Assembly: GCA_019637355.1 (NCBI GenBank)
Contig: JAHBVT010000001.1
Location: forward strand, 1,081,192-1,145,191
Direction: 5' to 3'
Length of the DNA stretch: 64,000 nucleotides
From: Gemmatimonadaceae bacterium
GTDB lineage: Bacteria > Gemmatimonadota > Gemmatimonadetes > Gemmatimonadales > Gemmatimonadaceae
Position 1 is the stretch's first letter, and each line of letters begins with the position of its first letter. Positions 18,745-27,406 of this stretch are shown in pieces. A program made the translations under genes and the position numbers. The notes below the pieces were generated by a model that was given only the letters and a program-made list of their open reading frames with translations, was not told where the DNA came from and ran no database searches.

Positions 18745-20799
18745 ATGGCCGTCTTCGACCTCAAAGCCCCCTTCTCGCCTGCTGGCGACCAGCCCCGCGC
18801 CATCGCGGAGCTGGTGGCCGGGCTGCGCCGTGGGGACCGCTTCCAGACGCTGCTCGGCGTGACCGGCTCGGGCAAGACGATGACGATGGCGAACGTCATC
18901 GCGCAGTGGGGGCGCCCCGCCCTGGTGCTCTCGCACAACAAGACGCTGGCGGCGCAGCTCTATGGCGAGCTCAAGGGCTTCTTCCCGAACAACGCGGTCG
19001 AGTACTTCGTCTCGTACTACGACTACTTCCAGCCCGAGGCCTACGTCCCGTCCTCGGATACGTACATCGAGAAGGATTCCTCGATCAACGAAGACATCGA
19101 CCGGCTGCGGCTACGCGCCACGTCCAGCCTGATGGAGCGCGAGGACGTCGTCATCGTCGCGACGGTGTCGGCGATCTACGGCCTCGGCGACCCGGAGACG
19201 TACCGCACGAATATGGTGCAGTTGCACGTCGGACAGTCCATCGCCCGCGACGACATCCTCAAGGCGCTGGTGGCGATCCAGTACGGGCGCAACGACGTGG
19301 CCTTCGACCGCGGCACCTTCCGCGTGCGTGGCGACACGGTCGAGATTCTGCCGGCCTACGAGGAGCAGGCGGTGCGCATCGAGATGTTCGGCGACGAGAT
19401 CGAGAAGATCAGCAAGATCGATCCGCTCACCGGCCAGACCATCGCGACGCTGCAGCGCACGGCCGTGTACCCGGCCAAGCACTTCGTGACCGACCGGCCG
19501 ACGATCAAGCGCGCGGTGCAGGAGATCCGCGCCGAGCTGGCGGAGCGCCTCGCGGTGCTGAAGGAGGCGGGCAAGCTGCTCGAGGCGCAGCGGCTGGAGA
19601 GCCGCACGAACTTCGACATCGAGATGCTGCTGGAGATCGGCACCTGCCCGGGCATCGAGAATTACTCGCGCATCATCGCCGGGCGCCCGCCGGGCGCGCG
19701 GCCGGCGGTGCTCTTCGACTACTTCCCGGACGACTTCCTCGTGCTGGTGGACGAGTCGCACGTGACGCTCTCGCAGATCGGCGCGATGTTCAACGGCGAC
19801 CGTGCGCGCAAGACGACCTTGGTTGAGTACGGCTTCCGCCTGCCCAGCGCGCTGGACAACCGGCCGCTGATGTTCGACGAGTTCCTCGGGCTGACGCCGC
19901 GGGCGATCAACGTGAGCGCCACGCCCGGCGACCTCGAACTCAAGCTCAGCGACGGCGTCGTGGTGGAGCAGGTGATCCGGCCCACCGGCCTCGTTGACCC
20001 GACGATCGAGATCCGGCCGGTGAAGGGGCAGGTGGACGACCTCCTGCACGAGATCCGTCTCCGTGAGCGCAAGGGCGAGCGCGTGCTCGTCACGACCCTG
20101 ACGAAGCGGATGGCCGAGGACCTCGCGGACTACCTGTCGCAGGTCGGCGTGCGCGTGCGGTATATGCACGCGGACATCGATACGATCGAGCGAATGGAGA
20201 TCGTGCGCGGCCTGCGCCTCGGCGAGTTCGACGTGCTCATCGGCATCAACCTGCTGCGCGAAGGCCTGGACCTGCCGGAAGTGTCGCTGGTGGCGATCCT
20301 CGATGCGGACCAGGAAGGCTTCCTGCGCTCGGACCGTTCGCTGATCCAGACGGTGGGCCGCGCGGCGCGGCACGTCGAGGGCAAGGCGATCTTCTACGCC
20401 GACCGCATCACCGGCTCGATGCAGCGCTGCCTCGACGAGACGGCGCGTCGCCGGGCCGCGCAGGAGGCCTTTAACCGCGAGCACGGCATCACGCCGGCGG
20501 GCGTGCACAAGTCTCTGGATCAAGTACGCTTCTCGACGCGCGTGGCTGACGCGCGCGAGGGCAGCGAGCAGCGCGACGCGGACCGTTCGCGCGGCAAGAA
20601 GCAGAAGAAGGTGGCCGAGGCGCAACGCGCCTACGGCACCGACGACCTGCCGGGGCTCGTGGCGCGCCTCGAGGACGAGATGCGCAGCGCCGCCAAGAAC
20701 CTGGATTTCGAGACGGCGGCGCGACTGCGCGATGAGCTGTTCGACCTGAAGGTCGCGATGGGCGAGGGTGCCGCCAAGGGCGCGCGTGCCAAGCGCTGA
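18745..20799 (+). CDS. uvrB: Excinuclease ABC subunit B
   Basis: Damage-verifying helicase-like component of nucleotide excision repair. The 684-residue protein has Walker A GVTGSGKT at 38-45, the beta-hairpin [10 protein letters not shown] at 91-100, helicase motifs through [20 protein letters not shown] and TVGRAARH, and a C-terminal UvrC-binding UVR motif ([26 protein letters not shown] region). The ATG start carries one of the five CATG sites in the window. It is first in a four-gene unit with tsaE, tsaB and rimI. Confidence 0.97.
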   Translation: MAVFDLKAPFSPAGDQPRAIAELVAGLRRGDRFQTLLGVTGSGKTMTMANVIAQWGRPALVLSHNKTLAAQLYGELKGFFPNNAVEYFVSYYDYFQPEAYVPSSDTYIEKDSSINEDIDRLRLRATSSLMEREDVVIVATVSAIYGLGDPETYRTNMVQLHVGQSIARDDILKALVAIQYGRNDVAFDRGTFRVRGDTVEILPAYEEQAVRIEMFGDEIEKISKIDPLTGQTIATLQRTAVYPAKHFVTDRPTIKRAVQEIRAELAERLAVLKEAGKLLEAQRLESRTNFDIEMLLEIGTCPGIENYSRIIAGRPPGARPAVLFDYFPDDFLVLVDESHVTLSQIGAMFNGDRARKTTLVEYGFRLPSALDNRPLMFDEFLGLTPRAINVSATPGDLELKLSDGVVVEQVIRPTGLVDPTIEIRPVKGQVDDLLHEIRLRERKGERVLVTTLTKRMAEDLADYLSQVGVRVRYMHADIDTIERMEIVRGLRLGEFDVLIGINLLREGLDLPEVSLVAILDADQEGFLRSDRSLIQTVGRAARHVEGKAIFYADRITGSMQRCLDETARRRAAQEAFNREHGITPAGVHKSLDQVRFSTRVADAREGSEQRDADRSRGKKQKKVAEAQRAYGTDDLPGLVARLEDEMRSAAKNLDFETAARLRDELFDLKVAMGEGAAKGARAKR

Positions 20800-21211
20800 G
20801 TTCACGCGCGATGCGCTGCGCGACTGGGGCCGCGCGCTCGGGGCTCGCCTGCGAGCGCCGACGCTGGTGACGCTCCGCGGCAATCTCGGTAGCGGCAAGA
20901 CGACGCTGGTGCAGGCCATCGCTGAGGGACTCGGCGTCACGGACGACGTTACCAGCCCGACCTACGCGTTAGTGCACCACTACGCAACGCCGCAGGGGCC
21001 GGTGCACCACCTCGACCTCTACCGCCTGCGTGATGCTGCGCAGATGGCGCAGCTTGGCTGGGACGACTTGCTCCGCGCCGGGGGAATCATCCTCGTGGAG
21101 TGGTCTGAGCGCGGGGGCGACGCGGTTCCGCAGGCACAAGTGGCGCTTGAGCTTGCTCACGTGCCGGGTCGAGCGGACCTGCGGCGCCTCACGTGGGAGG
21201 AGCACGCGTGA
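20786..21211 (+). CDS. tsaE: tRNA t6A biosynthesis ATPase TsaE
   Basis: P-loop ATPase that, with TsaB and TsaD, installs threonylcarbamoyl-adenosine at position 37 of ANN-decoding tRNAs. The 141-residue product (from GTG 20786) has Walker [10 protein letters not shown] near residue 32, [11 protein letters not shown] switch-like residues, and VEWSERGG near the C-terminus, all typical of TsaE. The start overlaps uvrB by 14 bases; an in-frame GTG at 20768 would add six residues. The next gene encodes its partner TsaB. Confidence 0.93.
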   Translation: MPSAEFTRDALRDWGRALGARLRAPTLVTLRGNLGSGKTTLVQAIAEGLGVTDDVTSPTYALVHHYATPQGPVHHLDLYRLRDAAQMAQLGWDDLLRAGGIILVEWSERGGDAVPQAQVALELAHVPGRADLRRLTWEEHA

Positions 21212-21870
21212 CGCTGACGCTCGCAATGGACGCGGCGGCGGGCCCGGGCAGCATCGCCGTGCTCCGCGATGCGGAACTGCTCGCCTCGCGCGATGTGGTG
21301 ATGCGCAACGAGACCGAGGAACGCTTTTTCCCGGCGGTGCTCGACGCGCTGGCCGAGGCGCGCTGCACGCTGGCTCAGCTCGAGCGCCTCATCGTCGGGG
21401 CGGGGCCGGGCAGCTTCACCGCGCTGCGTGTGGTCGGAGCCACGGCGAAGGGAATCGCGCAGGCGCGCGGCATTCCGATCTATGCCGTGCCGTCGCTGTC
21501 GCTGATCGTTGCGGGCGATGCCGCCACGGCGCGGGAGGGCACGCGCTGGTTGGCCACGCTCGACGCGCTGCGCGGCGAACGCTATGCCGCGTTGGTGGTG
21601 GTCGGCGCGGAGGGCGCGATCCTGCGCGTGGAGCAACTGGGATTGGTTCCTGCAGCCGAGGTCGCGGTCCGCGCGGCCGAGCTCGAAGCGCTGCCGATCG
21701 GTCCGGACGAGGCGCACGTCGCCGTGCCGCACGTACGAGGCGTCGTGCGTTGCCTCGCCTTGGCGCTCGCTGGAGGAGCCGTCCCCTTGGCCAGCTGGGA
21801 GCCGATGTACGGGCGCCTCGCCGAGGCACAGGTGAAGTGGGAGGCCGCGCACGGGCGGTCGCTGGGATGA
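21208..21870 (+). CDS. tsaB: tRNA t6A biosynthesis protein TsaB
   Basis: Scaffold paralogue of TsaD in the threonylcarbamoyl-transfer complex. The 220-residue protein has an ASKHA-type N-terminus (LTLAMDAAAGPGSIAVL), the GAGPGSFTALRVVGATAKG motif that defines the family, and a shorter C-terminal lobe than TsaD, with no metal-binding HxxxH. GTG 21208 overlaps the tsaE stop by four bases and is preferred to the in-frame start 15 bases earlier. tsaD itself is not in the window. Confidence 0.93.
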   Translation: MTLTLAMDAAAGPGSIAVLRDAELLASRDVVMRNETEERFFPAVLDALAEARCTLAQLERLIVGAGPGSFTALRVVGATAKGIAQARGIPIYAVPSLSLIVAGDAATAREGTRWLATLDALRGERYAALVVVGAEGAILRVEQLGLVPAAEVAVRAAELEALPIGPDEAHVAVPHVRGVVRCLALALAGGAVPLASWEPMYGRLAEAQVKWEAAHGRSLG

Positions 21871-22397
21871 ACGATCCGTCACCGCTGCGCATCCGCGCGC
21901 CGCGTCCAGGCGACGCCGCGCGAATGCACGAGATCGAGTTGGCCTGCTTCTCGGATCCGTGGCCGGCCTCGACGTTCGTGGCGATCTGTGCCGGCGAGGT
22001 GATGTCTTGCGGCGTCGCCGACACGGGCGCCGAGAATGCTCCCGGGGTCGCTGCGTCCGTGGCGGGTTACTGGGTCGGCCAGCGAATCGACGACGAGGCG
22101 GAGCTCACGAACCTGGCCGTGGACCCTGTGTGGCGCTCGCGACGCATCGGCCGCCAACTGCTCGAGCATTTTATCGAAGCGGTGGGCGGCACGCAGCGCA
22201 CGACGATCTTTCTGGAAGTGCGCGCCAGCAATGCACCGGCGGTCGCGCTGTACCTGCACTTCGGCTTCGAGGCGCTCGATCGCCGCCGGGGCTACTACTC
22301 CAATCCGACCGAGGACGCGATCGTGATGGCCCGCCGTCCGCGCGCGCTGCCGATTGGCCTCGGCCGCCCGTCTCCATCAGGGGAACGCGGTGTTTAG
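21867..22397 (+). CDS. rimI: Ribosomal-protein-alanine N-acetyltransferase-like (RimI)
   Basis: GNAT-family acetyltransferase of 176 residues. The acetyl-CoA site is RRIGRQLLEHFIE, preceded by ELTNLAVDPVWR. FLEVRASNAPAVALYLHFGF and RRRGYYSNPTEDAIVMAR match RimI, which acetylates the N-terminus of ribosomal protein S18. The GY-Y signature and the tsaE-tsaB context support RimI over a generic GNAT. ATG 21867 overlaps the tsaB stop (ATGA). Its TAG stop forms part of a possible -10 box for ssb. Confidence 0.88.
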   Translation: MNDPSPLRIRAPRPGDAARMHEIELACFSDPWPASTFVAICAGEVMSCGVADTGAENAPGVAASVAGYWVGQRIDDEAELTNLAVDPVWRSRRIGRQLLEHFIEAVGGTQRTTIFLEVRASNAPAVALYLHFGFEALDRRRGYYSNPTEDAIVMARRPRALPIGLGRPSPSGERGV

Positions 22398-22400
22398 ATT
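22395..22400 (+). promoter_or_regulatory. Possible -10 box for ssb
   Basis: TAGATT, overlapping the rimI stop codon, matches the hexamer used before other units here. Initiation about seven bases on would give ssb a leader of about 75 bases containing a real Shine-Dalgarno sequence (AGGAGG at 22473-22478). No clear -35 is visible. Confidence 0.4.
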
Positions 22401-22482
22401 TCGCGCGAAGCGCTTTGATGCCTGCAGTGTCGGACGTGGCCCCCAGATTGCCGCTCCCGACTGACCCATACCAGGAGGCCCC

Positions 22483-22956
22483 GTGAGCCGCAGTCTGAAC
22501 AAGGTGACCCTGATCGGCAACCTTGGCGCCGATCCGGAGATCCGCACCACCCCCAACGGCAGCAAGGTCGCGCAGTTCTCCCTCGCCACCGGCCGCCAGT
22601 GGACGTCCGCGTCCGGCGAGAAGCAGGAGAAGACGGAGTGGCACAAGTGCGTGGCCTGGAACGCCAAGGGCCGCAACACCGGCCTCGCCGACGTGATCGA
22701 GCGCTACGTGAAGAAGGGCGACAAGCTCTACGTCGAGGGCGAGATCCAGTACCGCCAGTACGAGGACAAGGACAAGCAGACGCGCTACGTGACGGAGATC
22801 AACGTGCGCGAGATCCTGCTCCTCGGCGGCGGCAAGGGCGGCGACGGCGGCTTCGAGTCCTCGCGGCCGGCCAAGGCAGCCAGCGGCAAGGCCGCCGACA
22901 GCGGCTTCTCGGACTTCCCCGAGGCGATGGATGGGGACGACGATCTTCCGTTCTGA
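22483..22956 (+). CDS. ssb: Single-stranded DNA-binding protein
   Basis: Homotetrameric OB-fold protein coating single-stranded DNA in replication and repair. The 157-residue protein has the start typical of the family (SLNKVTLIGNLGADPEIR), the WHKCVAWN strand, YVEGEIQYRQYEDKDKQTRY, a glycine-rich linker and the acidic tip DDDLPF that recruits partner enzymes. The GTG start has an AGGAGG Shine-Dalgarno sequence four bases upstream, one of the few obvious ones in this window. It is a single-gene unit followed by a family A repeat. Confidence 0.96.
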   Translation: MSRSLNKVTLIGNLGADPEIRTTPNGSKVAQFSLATGRQWTSASGEKQEKTEWHKCVAWNAKGRNTGLADVIERYVKKGDKLYVEGEIQYRQYEDKDKQTRYVTEINVREILLLGGGKGGDGGFESSRPAKAASGKAADSGFSDFPEAMDGDDDLPF

Positions 22957-23425
22957 GTTTTCGGTGCAGTAGGGCTTGAGAGAGGAGAGAAGGGAGGGGG
23001 GCGGCGGTCGGAGCAGGGGAGACGGGCGGCGAAAGCCTTCCCACCTGCTGGCCGCCGCCCCCTCTCCCGTCTCCCCTCTCCCAACCACCCCTCCCCTCTC
23101 CCGTCTCCCCTCTCCCAACCATCTCCCATCTCCCAGCCGTCTGCCCTCTCCCCCAACCATCTCCCATCTCCCAGCCGTCTCCCCTCTCTCCCCCCATCTC
23201 CCCTTTCCCAGCCGTCTCCCCTCTCCCATCTCCCCGTCCTCACCCGCCTCCCCCCTCCCGCCTCCCAGCCCGCCCCCCCTCCCAACCCAGCCCCCCCTGT
23301 TGCACTTTCCCCAACAGTTCGTCCTCCCCTGAGATAACCCCGGCGCCCCCCAGGGCCGCCGGGTTGCCGTGCCGCGGTTGACTTCGGTCCTCCGCACCTG
23401 TCGTGTCTTCAACACGGTTCGGTCT
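22957..23425. repeat. Gap with family A repeat, facing arms
   Basis: This 469-base gap holds a purine arm (about 22976-23030) and a long pyrimidine arm (about 23070-23300). The latter is built of CTCCCAACCATCTCCC-like units and includes the reverse of the family A core at about 23230-23252. A GC-rich inverted repeat at about 23334-23363 and a TTGACT at about 23378 lie between the repeat and the LysM gene and could be a terminator and a weak promoter. No gene is seen. Confidence 0.85.
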
Positions 23426-24580
23426 ATGCTTCCGATTCGACGTCTGCTTCCGGCCGCCCTTCTCGTGCTCACGCTCGCGCCCGCCTTGGCGGTGGCGCAG
23501 GGTGAGTCCCGCACGCATACCGTGCGCAAGGGCGACACGCTGTGGGACCTCGCGCAGCAGTATCTCGGCGACCCCTTCCGCTGGCCCGAGATCTACCGGC
23601 GCAACCAGTCCACCATCCAGGATCCAAACCTGATCTATCCGGACCAGGTCATCGTGATTTCGGGTGAGGTGGTGGCGACGGCCGGCACGCCAGCCGACAC
23701 CACGGGCGGTATGCCGTCCGACACGGCCGCTGGCGGCGTGGGCGAGGTGCCGGGCGATACGACCGATATGGAACCGTTGCTGCCGCAGGTGCCGATGGCG
23801 CCGCCCGCGATGACGATCTTCAATCCGGCTCGCTACCGCGTGGTGCGCGGTGAGCGGGAGGCGCTGCGCATCCGCAGCTCCGCGCCTGCGGTGCGCCCTG
23901 GCGACTTCCTGCAGGCGCCGTTTATGTGGGACCCGAACGGCGTGGTCGGTGCCGGCACACTGGGTGAAGGCAGTTCCACCGATGGCATCGGGATCACCAA
24001 GACGCAGCGGCCAATCCAGTATATGGAGGAGGTGTGGGTGACGGTGCCGCAGGGGGCGGCGGGTGCCGTGGATGATCGGTACCTGCTCGTCCGTTGCGGT
24101 CCGGTAGTGGAAGGTCAGGGCCGGGTGGTCGTACCGACCGGCGTCGTGCGGGTGCTCCAGTCGGCGGCTGACGGACGCGCGCGCGCAATCTTGGTCGCCA
24201 AGTTCGAAGATGTGTTTGCCGGGCATCTGGTGATGCCGTTGGACACGCTTGAAATGGAGCCGGACGTGCGACCCGCACGGGTCGAGTTCGGTCTCGCGAC
24301 GAAGATTTCCTATCTGTACGGCGACCCGGTGCTGCCGCCGGTGGGCCACCAAATCATCTTTGCGGCGACGGCGCGCGACGGCATCGTGCCGGGTGACCAG
24401 TTGACACTGCAGGTGCCGGCCAACACGTCTGCGGCCGGGGCGGTACTGCCGGCGCGGGATGTGGCCGTCGCGCAGGTGACGCGCGTGACGCCTTGGGGTG
24501 TCAGCGCAATCATTGTCTCGCAGACCGACGGCGGCATCAAGACCGGAATGGCGGCGCGCGTCACGGCGAAGATGCCCTGA
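23426..24580 (+). CDS. Secreted LysM-domain protein
   Basis: A 384-residue exported protein that probably binds peptidoglycan. It has a signal peptide (1-25, cleavage near AVAQ-GES) and one LysM motif at about 31-78 (HTVRKGDTLWDLAQQYLGDPFRW then PDQVIVISGE). An unrecognised region of about 300 residues follows; it is rich in Val/Gly with repeated DxxxPG-type turns, suggesting a beta-rich fold. ATG 23426 gives a normal signal peptide, while an in-frame upstream start would spoil it. It could be a wall-anchored periplasmic factor. The neighbouring Tol-Pal genes suggest an envelope role, but that is inference. Confidence 0.85.
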   Translation: MLPIRRLLPAALLVLTLAPALAVAQGESRTHTVRKGDTLWDLAQQYLGDPFRWPEIYRRNQSTIQDPNLIYPDQVIVISGEVVATAGTPADTTGGMPSDTAAGGVGEVPGDTTDMEPLLPQVPMAPPAMTIFNPARYRVVRGEREALRIRSSAPAVRPGDFLQAPFMWDPNGVVGAGTLGEGSSTDGIGITKTQRPIQYMEEVWVTVPQGAAGAVDDRYLLVRCGPVVEGQGRVVVPTGVVRVLQSAADGRARAILVAKFEDVFAGHLVMPLDTLEMEPDVRPARVEFGLATKISYLYGDPVLPPVGHQIIFAATARDGIVPGDQLTLQVPANTSAAGAVLPARDVAVAQVTRVTPWGVSAIIVSQTDGGIKTGMAARVTAKMP

Positions 24581-24611
24581 CGTGGTGGTGGGAACGACGT
24601 CCCCCTGCGGC

Positions 24612-24623
24612 TAACTTTGGGGG
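24612..24623 (+). promoter_or_regulatory. -10 hexamer six bases before the galE-like start
   Basis: TAACTT at 24612-24617, then six bases, then ATG 24624. This is the same geometry as at radC, rel, rarA and pepP. It would drive a leaderless transcript of the epimerase-Tol unit. Confidence 0.5.
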
Positions 24624-25574
24624 ATGACCACCAAACGCGCCCTTGTGACGGGGGGAGCCGGCTTCATCGGCTCCCACGTCGCCGACGCCCTGCTCGCCGA
24701 CGGCTGGCAGGTGACCGTGCTCGACGACCTCTCCAGCGGCAAGCGCACGCAGGTGCCCGCCGGCGCGGAGTTCGTGCAGGCCGACATTCGCTCGGCCGAG
24801 GCCTCGACGTTGGTGCGCAGCGGCCGCTTCGACCTGCTCTGCCATCTGGCCGCACAAATGGACGTGCGCCGTTCCGTGGCCGACCCGGGTTTCGACGCCG
24901 ACGTCAACGTGCGCGGCTCGCTCAACCTGCTGGAGGCCGTGCGCGCGAGTGGGTTGCCGACGCGCGTGCTCTTCGCATCCACCGGCGGGGCCGTCTACGG
25001 CGACTTCGTCCAGCCGCCGAACCTCGAGACCTTCGAGAAGAATCCCGAGAGCCCGTACGGCATCGCGAAGTTCGCGGTGGAGCTGTACCTCGCGTATTAC
25101 GCCCGCGTGCACGGGCTCGACTATGTGGCGCTACGCTTCGCGAACGTGTTCGGCCCGCGGCAGGACCCGCACGGCGAGGCCGGCGTCGTCGCGATCTTCT
25201 GCCAGCGCCTGCTGGCGGGGCAACCGCTGACCGTGTTTGGTGATGGCGGACAGACGCGCGACTACGTGTTCGTGGGCGACGTGGCGCGTGCGCACGTGCT
25301 CGCGGCGCGGCGGGCGGCGTTGCCCAGCGGGCGCGTGGACGAGCGCGGCATCAACCTCGGCACCGGCCGCGAGACCTCGGTGCTGGAGCTGGCGCAGGCG
25401 CTGATGCGCGCCGCCCGGCGTGAAGTCCCCTTGCAGCACGCCCCGCCCCGCGCGGGGGAACAACGTCGTTCCGTCGTGAGTATCGCCAAGGCAGCCTCCG
25501 TCCTCGGGTGGGCACCCGAGATCGGCCTCGAGGACGGACTTGCCCGCACCTTTGCCTGGTTCGCCACCCAGTGA
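24624..25574 (+). CDS. UDP-glucose 4-epimerase-like SDR protein
   Basis: Extended short-chain dehydrogenase of 316 residues with NAD-binding TGGAGFIGSHVADALL at residues 9-24, HLAAQMDVRRSV, FASTGGAVYGD, the catalytic YGIAK dyad, and RFANVFGPRQDPHGEAGVVAIF. These match the GalE group of bacterial epimerases, which interconvert UDP-glucose/UDP-galactose or the N-acetyl forms. Sugar specificity cannot be told. The stop shares a base with the tolQ start, so it is translationally coupled to the Tol-Pal genes, an unusual partner. Confidence 0.85.
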   Translation: MTTKRALVTGGAGFIGSHVADALLADGWQVTVLDDLSSGKRTQVPAGAEFVQADIRSAEASTLVRSGRFDLLCHLAAQMDVRRSVADPGFDADVNVRGSLNLLEAVRASGLPTRVLFASTGGAVYGDFVQPPNLETFEKNPESPYGIAKFAVELYLAYYARVHGLDYVALRFANVFGPRQDPHGEAGVVAIFCQRLLAGQPLTVFGDGGQTRDYVFVGDVARAHVLAARRAALPSGRVDERGINLGTGRETSVLELAQALMRAARREVPLQHAPPRAGEQRRSVVSIAKAASVLGWAPEIGLEDGLARTFAWFATQ

Positions 25575-26287
25575 TGATCCTTTCCCTGCTGCAGATCCGT
25601 TCCGCGATCCCGTCGACGCGTTTCGAGCTGGTGCTCAATGCCAGCGACGAGACCAAGGTCGTGCTCGTCGTGCTCGTCGTGCTCTCGCTGCTGTCCTGGG
25701 CCGTGATGCTGGCCAAGTGGCTGGCCTTCAAGAAGGCCGAGGGCTCGGGCCGTGCGTTTATGGCCGAGTTCCACAAGTCGGGGAAACTCGAGGCCGTGGC
25801 CTCGCTGGCCAAGCGCTCCAAGCCCAGCGCGTACACGCGCGTGCTGCAGCGGGCGCTGCAGTTCCTGCAGGAGACGGGCCTGGTGCGCGGCGAGGACGGC
25901 CAGCCGGCGCAGCTCTCGGCGTCGCAGGTGCAGGCGCTGCGCCTCGTGCTCGACGCCGAGACGAATTCGGAGCGCGAGCGTCTCGGGACCTGGATCCCGA
26001 CGCTGGCGATGATCGGCTCGGTCAGCCCGCTGCTGGGCCTGCTCGGCACGGTGCTGGGCATCATCGAAGCCTTCCTCGGCGTGGCGCGCGGCGGCTCCGG
26101 CAATCTGGCGGCGATCGCGCCGGGCGTGGCCGAGGCGCTGATCGCGACGGCGACCGCGCTGGCGGTCGCGATTCCCGCGTACTTCGGCTACAACATCTTC
26201 GCGGCGCGGTTGAATCGCTTTGACGGCGAGCTGGACGGCTTCGGCACCGAAGTGATCGCCCTGATGGCGCGCGAGGGCCGCCTCTAG
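25574..26287 (+). CDS. tolQ: TolQ (MotA/TolQ/ExbB proton channel)
   Basis: Inner-membrane proton-channel subunit that energises TolA. The 237-residue protein has a first membrane helix at about 25-45 (VVLVVLVVLSLLSWAVMLAKW), a large cytoplasmic loop, and two further helices in the conserved MotA/ExbB region (IGSVSPLLGLLGTVLGIIEAF and ALIATATALAVAIPAYFGYN). ATG 25574 overlaps the epimerase stop by one base. It is followed two bases later by tolR. The order Q-R-A-B-Pal makes Tol rather than Exb clear. Confidence 0.93.
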   Translation: MILSLLQIRSAIPSTRFELVLNASDETKVVLVVLVVLSLLSWAVMLAKWLAFKKAEGSGRAFMAEFHKSGKLEAVASLAKRSKPSAYTRVLQRALQFLQETGLVRGEDGQPAQLSASQVQALRLVLDAETNSERERLGTWIPTLAMIGSVSPLLGLLGTVLGIIEAFLGVARGGSGNLAAIAPGVAEALIATATALAVAIPAYFGYNIFAARLNRFDGELDGFGTEVIALMAREGRL

Positions 26288-26288
26288 G

Positions 26289-26705
26289 ATGCGCCGCCGG
26301 GGCCGTGGGGAGCGCACGCCGCTGCAGGCGGAGATCAACGTCGTGAGCCTGATCGACGTGATGATGCTCCTGATGATCATCTTCATGATCACCGCGCCGA
26401 TGATGCAGGGCGGGGTGGATGTGGAGTTGCCGCGCGCGGCGGCGCGTCCGCTCAATGCGCAGGCGGCGCTGGTGGTGAGCGTGACGCGCGACGGCCGCAT
26501 CTTCGCCGACGACGTGCAGCTCTCGCTGAGCGAGTTCCGCGGCACGTTCCGCACCCTTGCCGACCAGGCGGGCCAGCGCGGCGTGTACCTGCGCGCCGAC
26601 CAGGGCGTGCCCTACGGCCGCGTGGTGGAGGTGCTGGCGATTATGCGCGGGGCCGGGGTGGGGAACATCGGCCTCGTCGCCGAGCCGGAGGACGTGCGTC
26701 GGTGA
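26289..26705 (+). CDS. tolR: TolR (ExbD/TolR family)
   Basis: A 138-residue protein anchored by one N-terminal helix. VVSLIDVMMLLMIIFMI carries the membrane aspartate Asp23 needed for proton use, followed by TAPMMQGGVDVELPRA and a periplasmic domain with VYLRADQGVPYGRVVEVLAIMR, as in TolR/ExbD. It ends in a four-base overlap with the tolA-like start. Confidence 0.94.
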   Translation: MRRRGRGERTPLQAEINVVSLIDVMMLLMIIFMITAPMMQGGVDVELPRAAARPLNAQAALVVSVTRDGRIFADDVQLSLSEFRGTFRTLADQAGQRGVYLRADQGVPYGRVVEVLAIMRGAGVGNIGLVAEPEDVRR

Positions 26706-27406
26706 GCGTGGCCAGGCGCCCCTCGGACGGGATGGGGTCGGCGCTGTTCATCAGCGTGGTCCTGCACGTCGCGGTGGTGCTGCCGTTCGTCGTGTGGAAG
26801 GCCGCGCCGAGCGCGCCGTTGCCGCCGATGTACAAGGTGGACTTGGTGGCGGCGCCGCCGGGGCCGCGGCAGGAAGGCGTGGTGCGCGAGACGCCGCCCA
26901 CCGCCGAGCCCACGGCCAAGGCTCCGCCCAAGGCCGAAGCGCCGGATCCGGTGAAGACCGCGCCGATCAACCCGCCGACGCGTCGCGCGCCCACGCGCGC
27001 GACACCGAACATCTCGACGAAAGCCACCGAGCGCGTGGATGCGTCCAGGGCTCCCACCGCCGGCGGCGGCGAGACCGGCGGCACCGGAACCGATGTGGCG
27101 ACCGTGCGCACGGAAGGAATCGAATTCCCGTTTCCGGGGTACCTCCAGAACATCGTGCGCCAGGTGGCCTTGAACTTCAATCCGCGGAATCCCGGGGCGC
27201 TCAAGGCCGAGGTGTTCTTCTTCATCCGGCGCGACGGCAGCGTCACCGGATTCCGTTTCATCACGAGCAGCGGAAACTTCGCGTTCGACGTCGAGGCGCA
27301 GGGCGCGGTGGAAGCCGGCTCGCGTCGCTTTGGCCCGCTGCCCGCCGACTTCACTGATGACATCCTGCCGGTGACCTTCTCCTTCGATCCCGACCGCCTG
27401 CGATGA
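26702..27406 (+). CDS. tolA: TolA/TonB-like energy-transducing protein
   Basis: A 234-residue protein with one N-terminal membrane helix (about 12-33), a Pro/Ala/Lys-rich stretch (about 45-130) that would span the periplasm, and a C-terminal TonB/TolA fold (YLQNIVRQVALNFNPR, VFFFIRRDGSVTGFRF). The linker is short and proline-rich like TonB, while the position between tolR and tolB argues for a TolA role. The GTG start overlaps tolR (GTGA), and its stop overlaps tolB (ATGA). Confidence 0.85.
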   Translation: MSVARRPSDGMGSALFISVVLHVAVVLPFVVWKAAPSAPLPPMYKVDLVAAPPGPRQEGVVRETPPTAEPTAKAPPKAEAPDPVKTAPINPPTRRAPTRATPNISTKATERVDASRAPTAGGGETGGTGTDVATVRTEGIEFPFPGYLQNIVRQVALNFNPRNPGALKAEVFFFIRRDGSVTGFRFITSSGNFAFDVEAQGAVEAGSRRFGPLPADFTDDILPVTFSFDPDRLR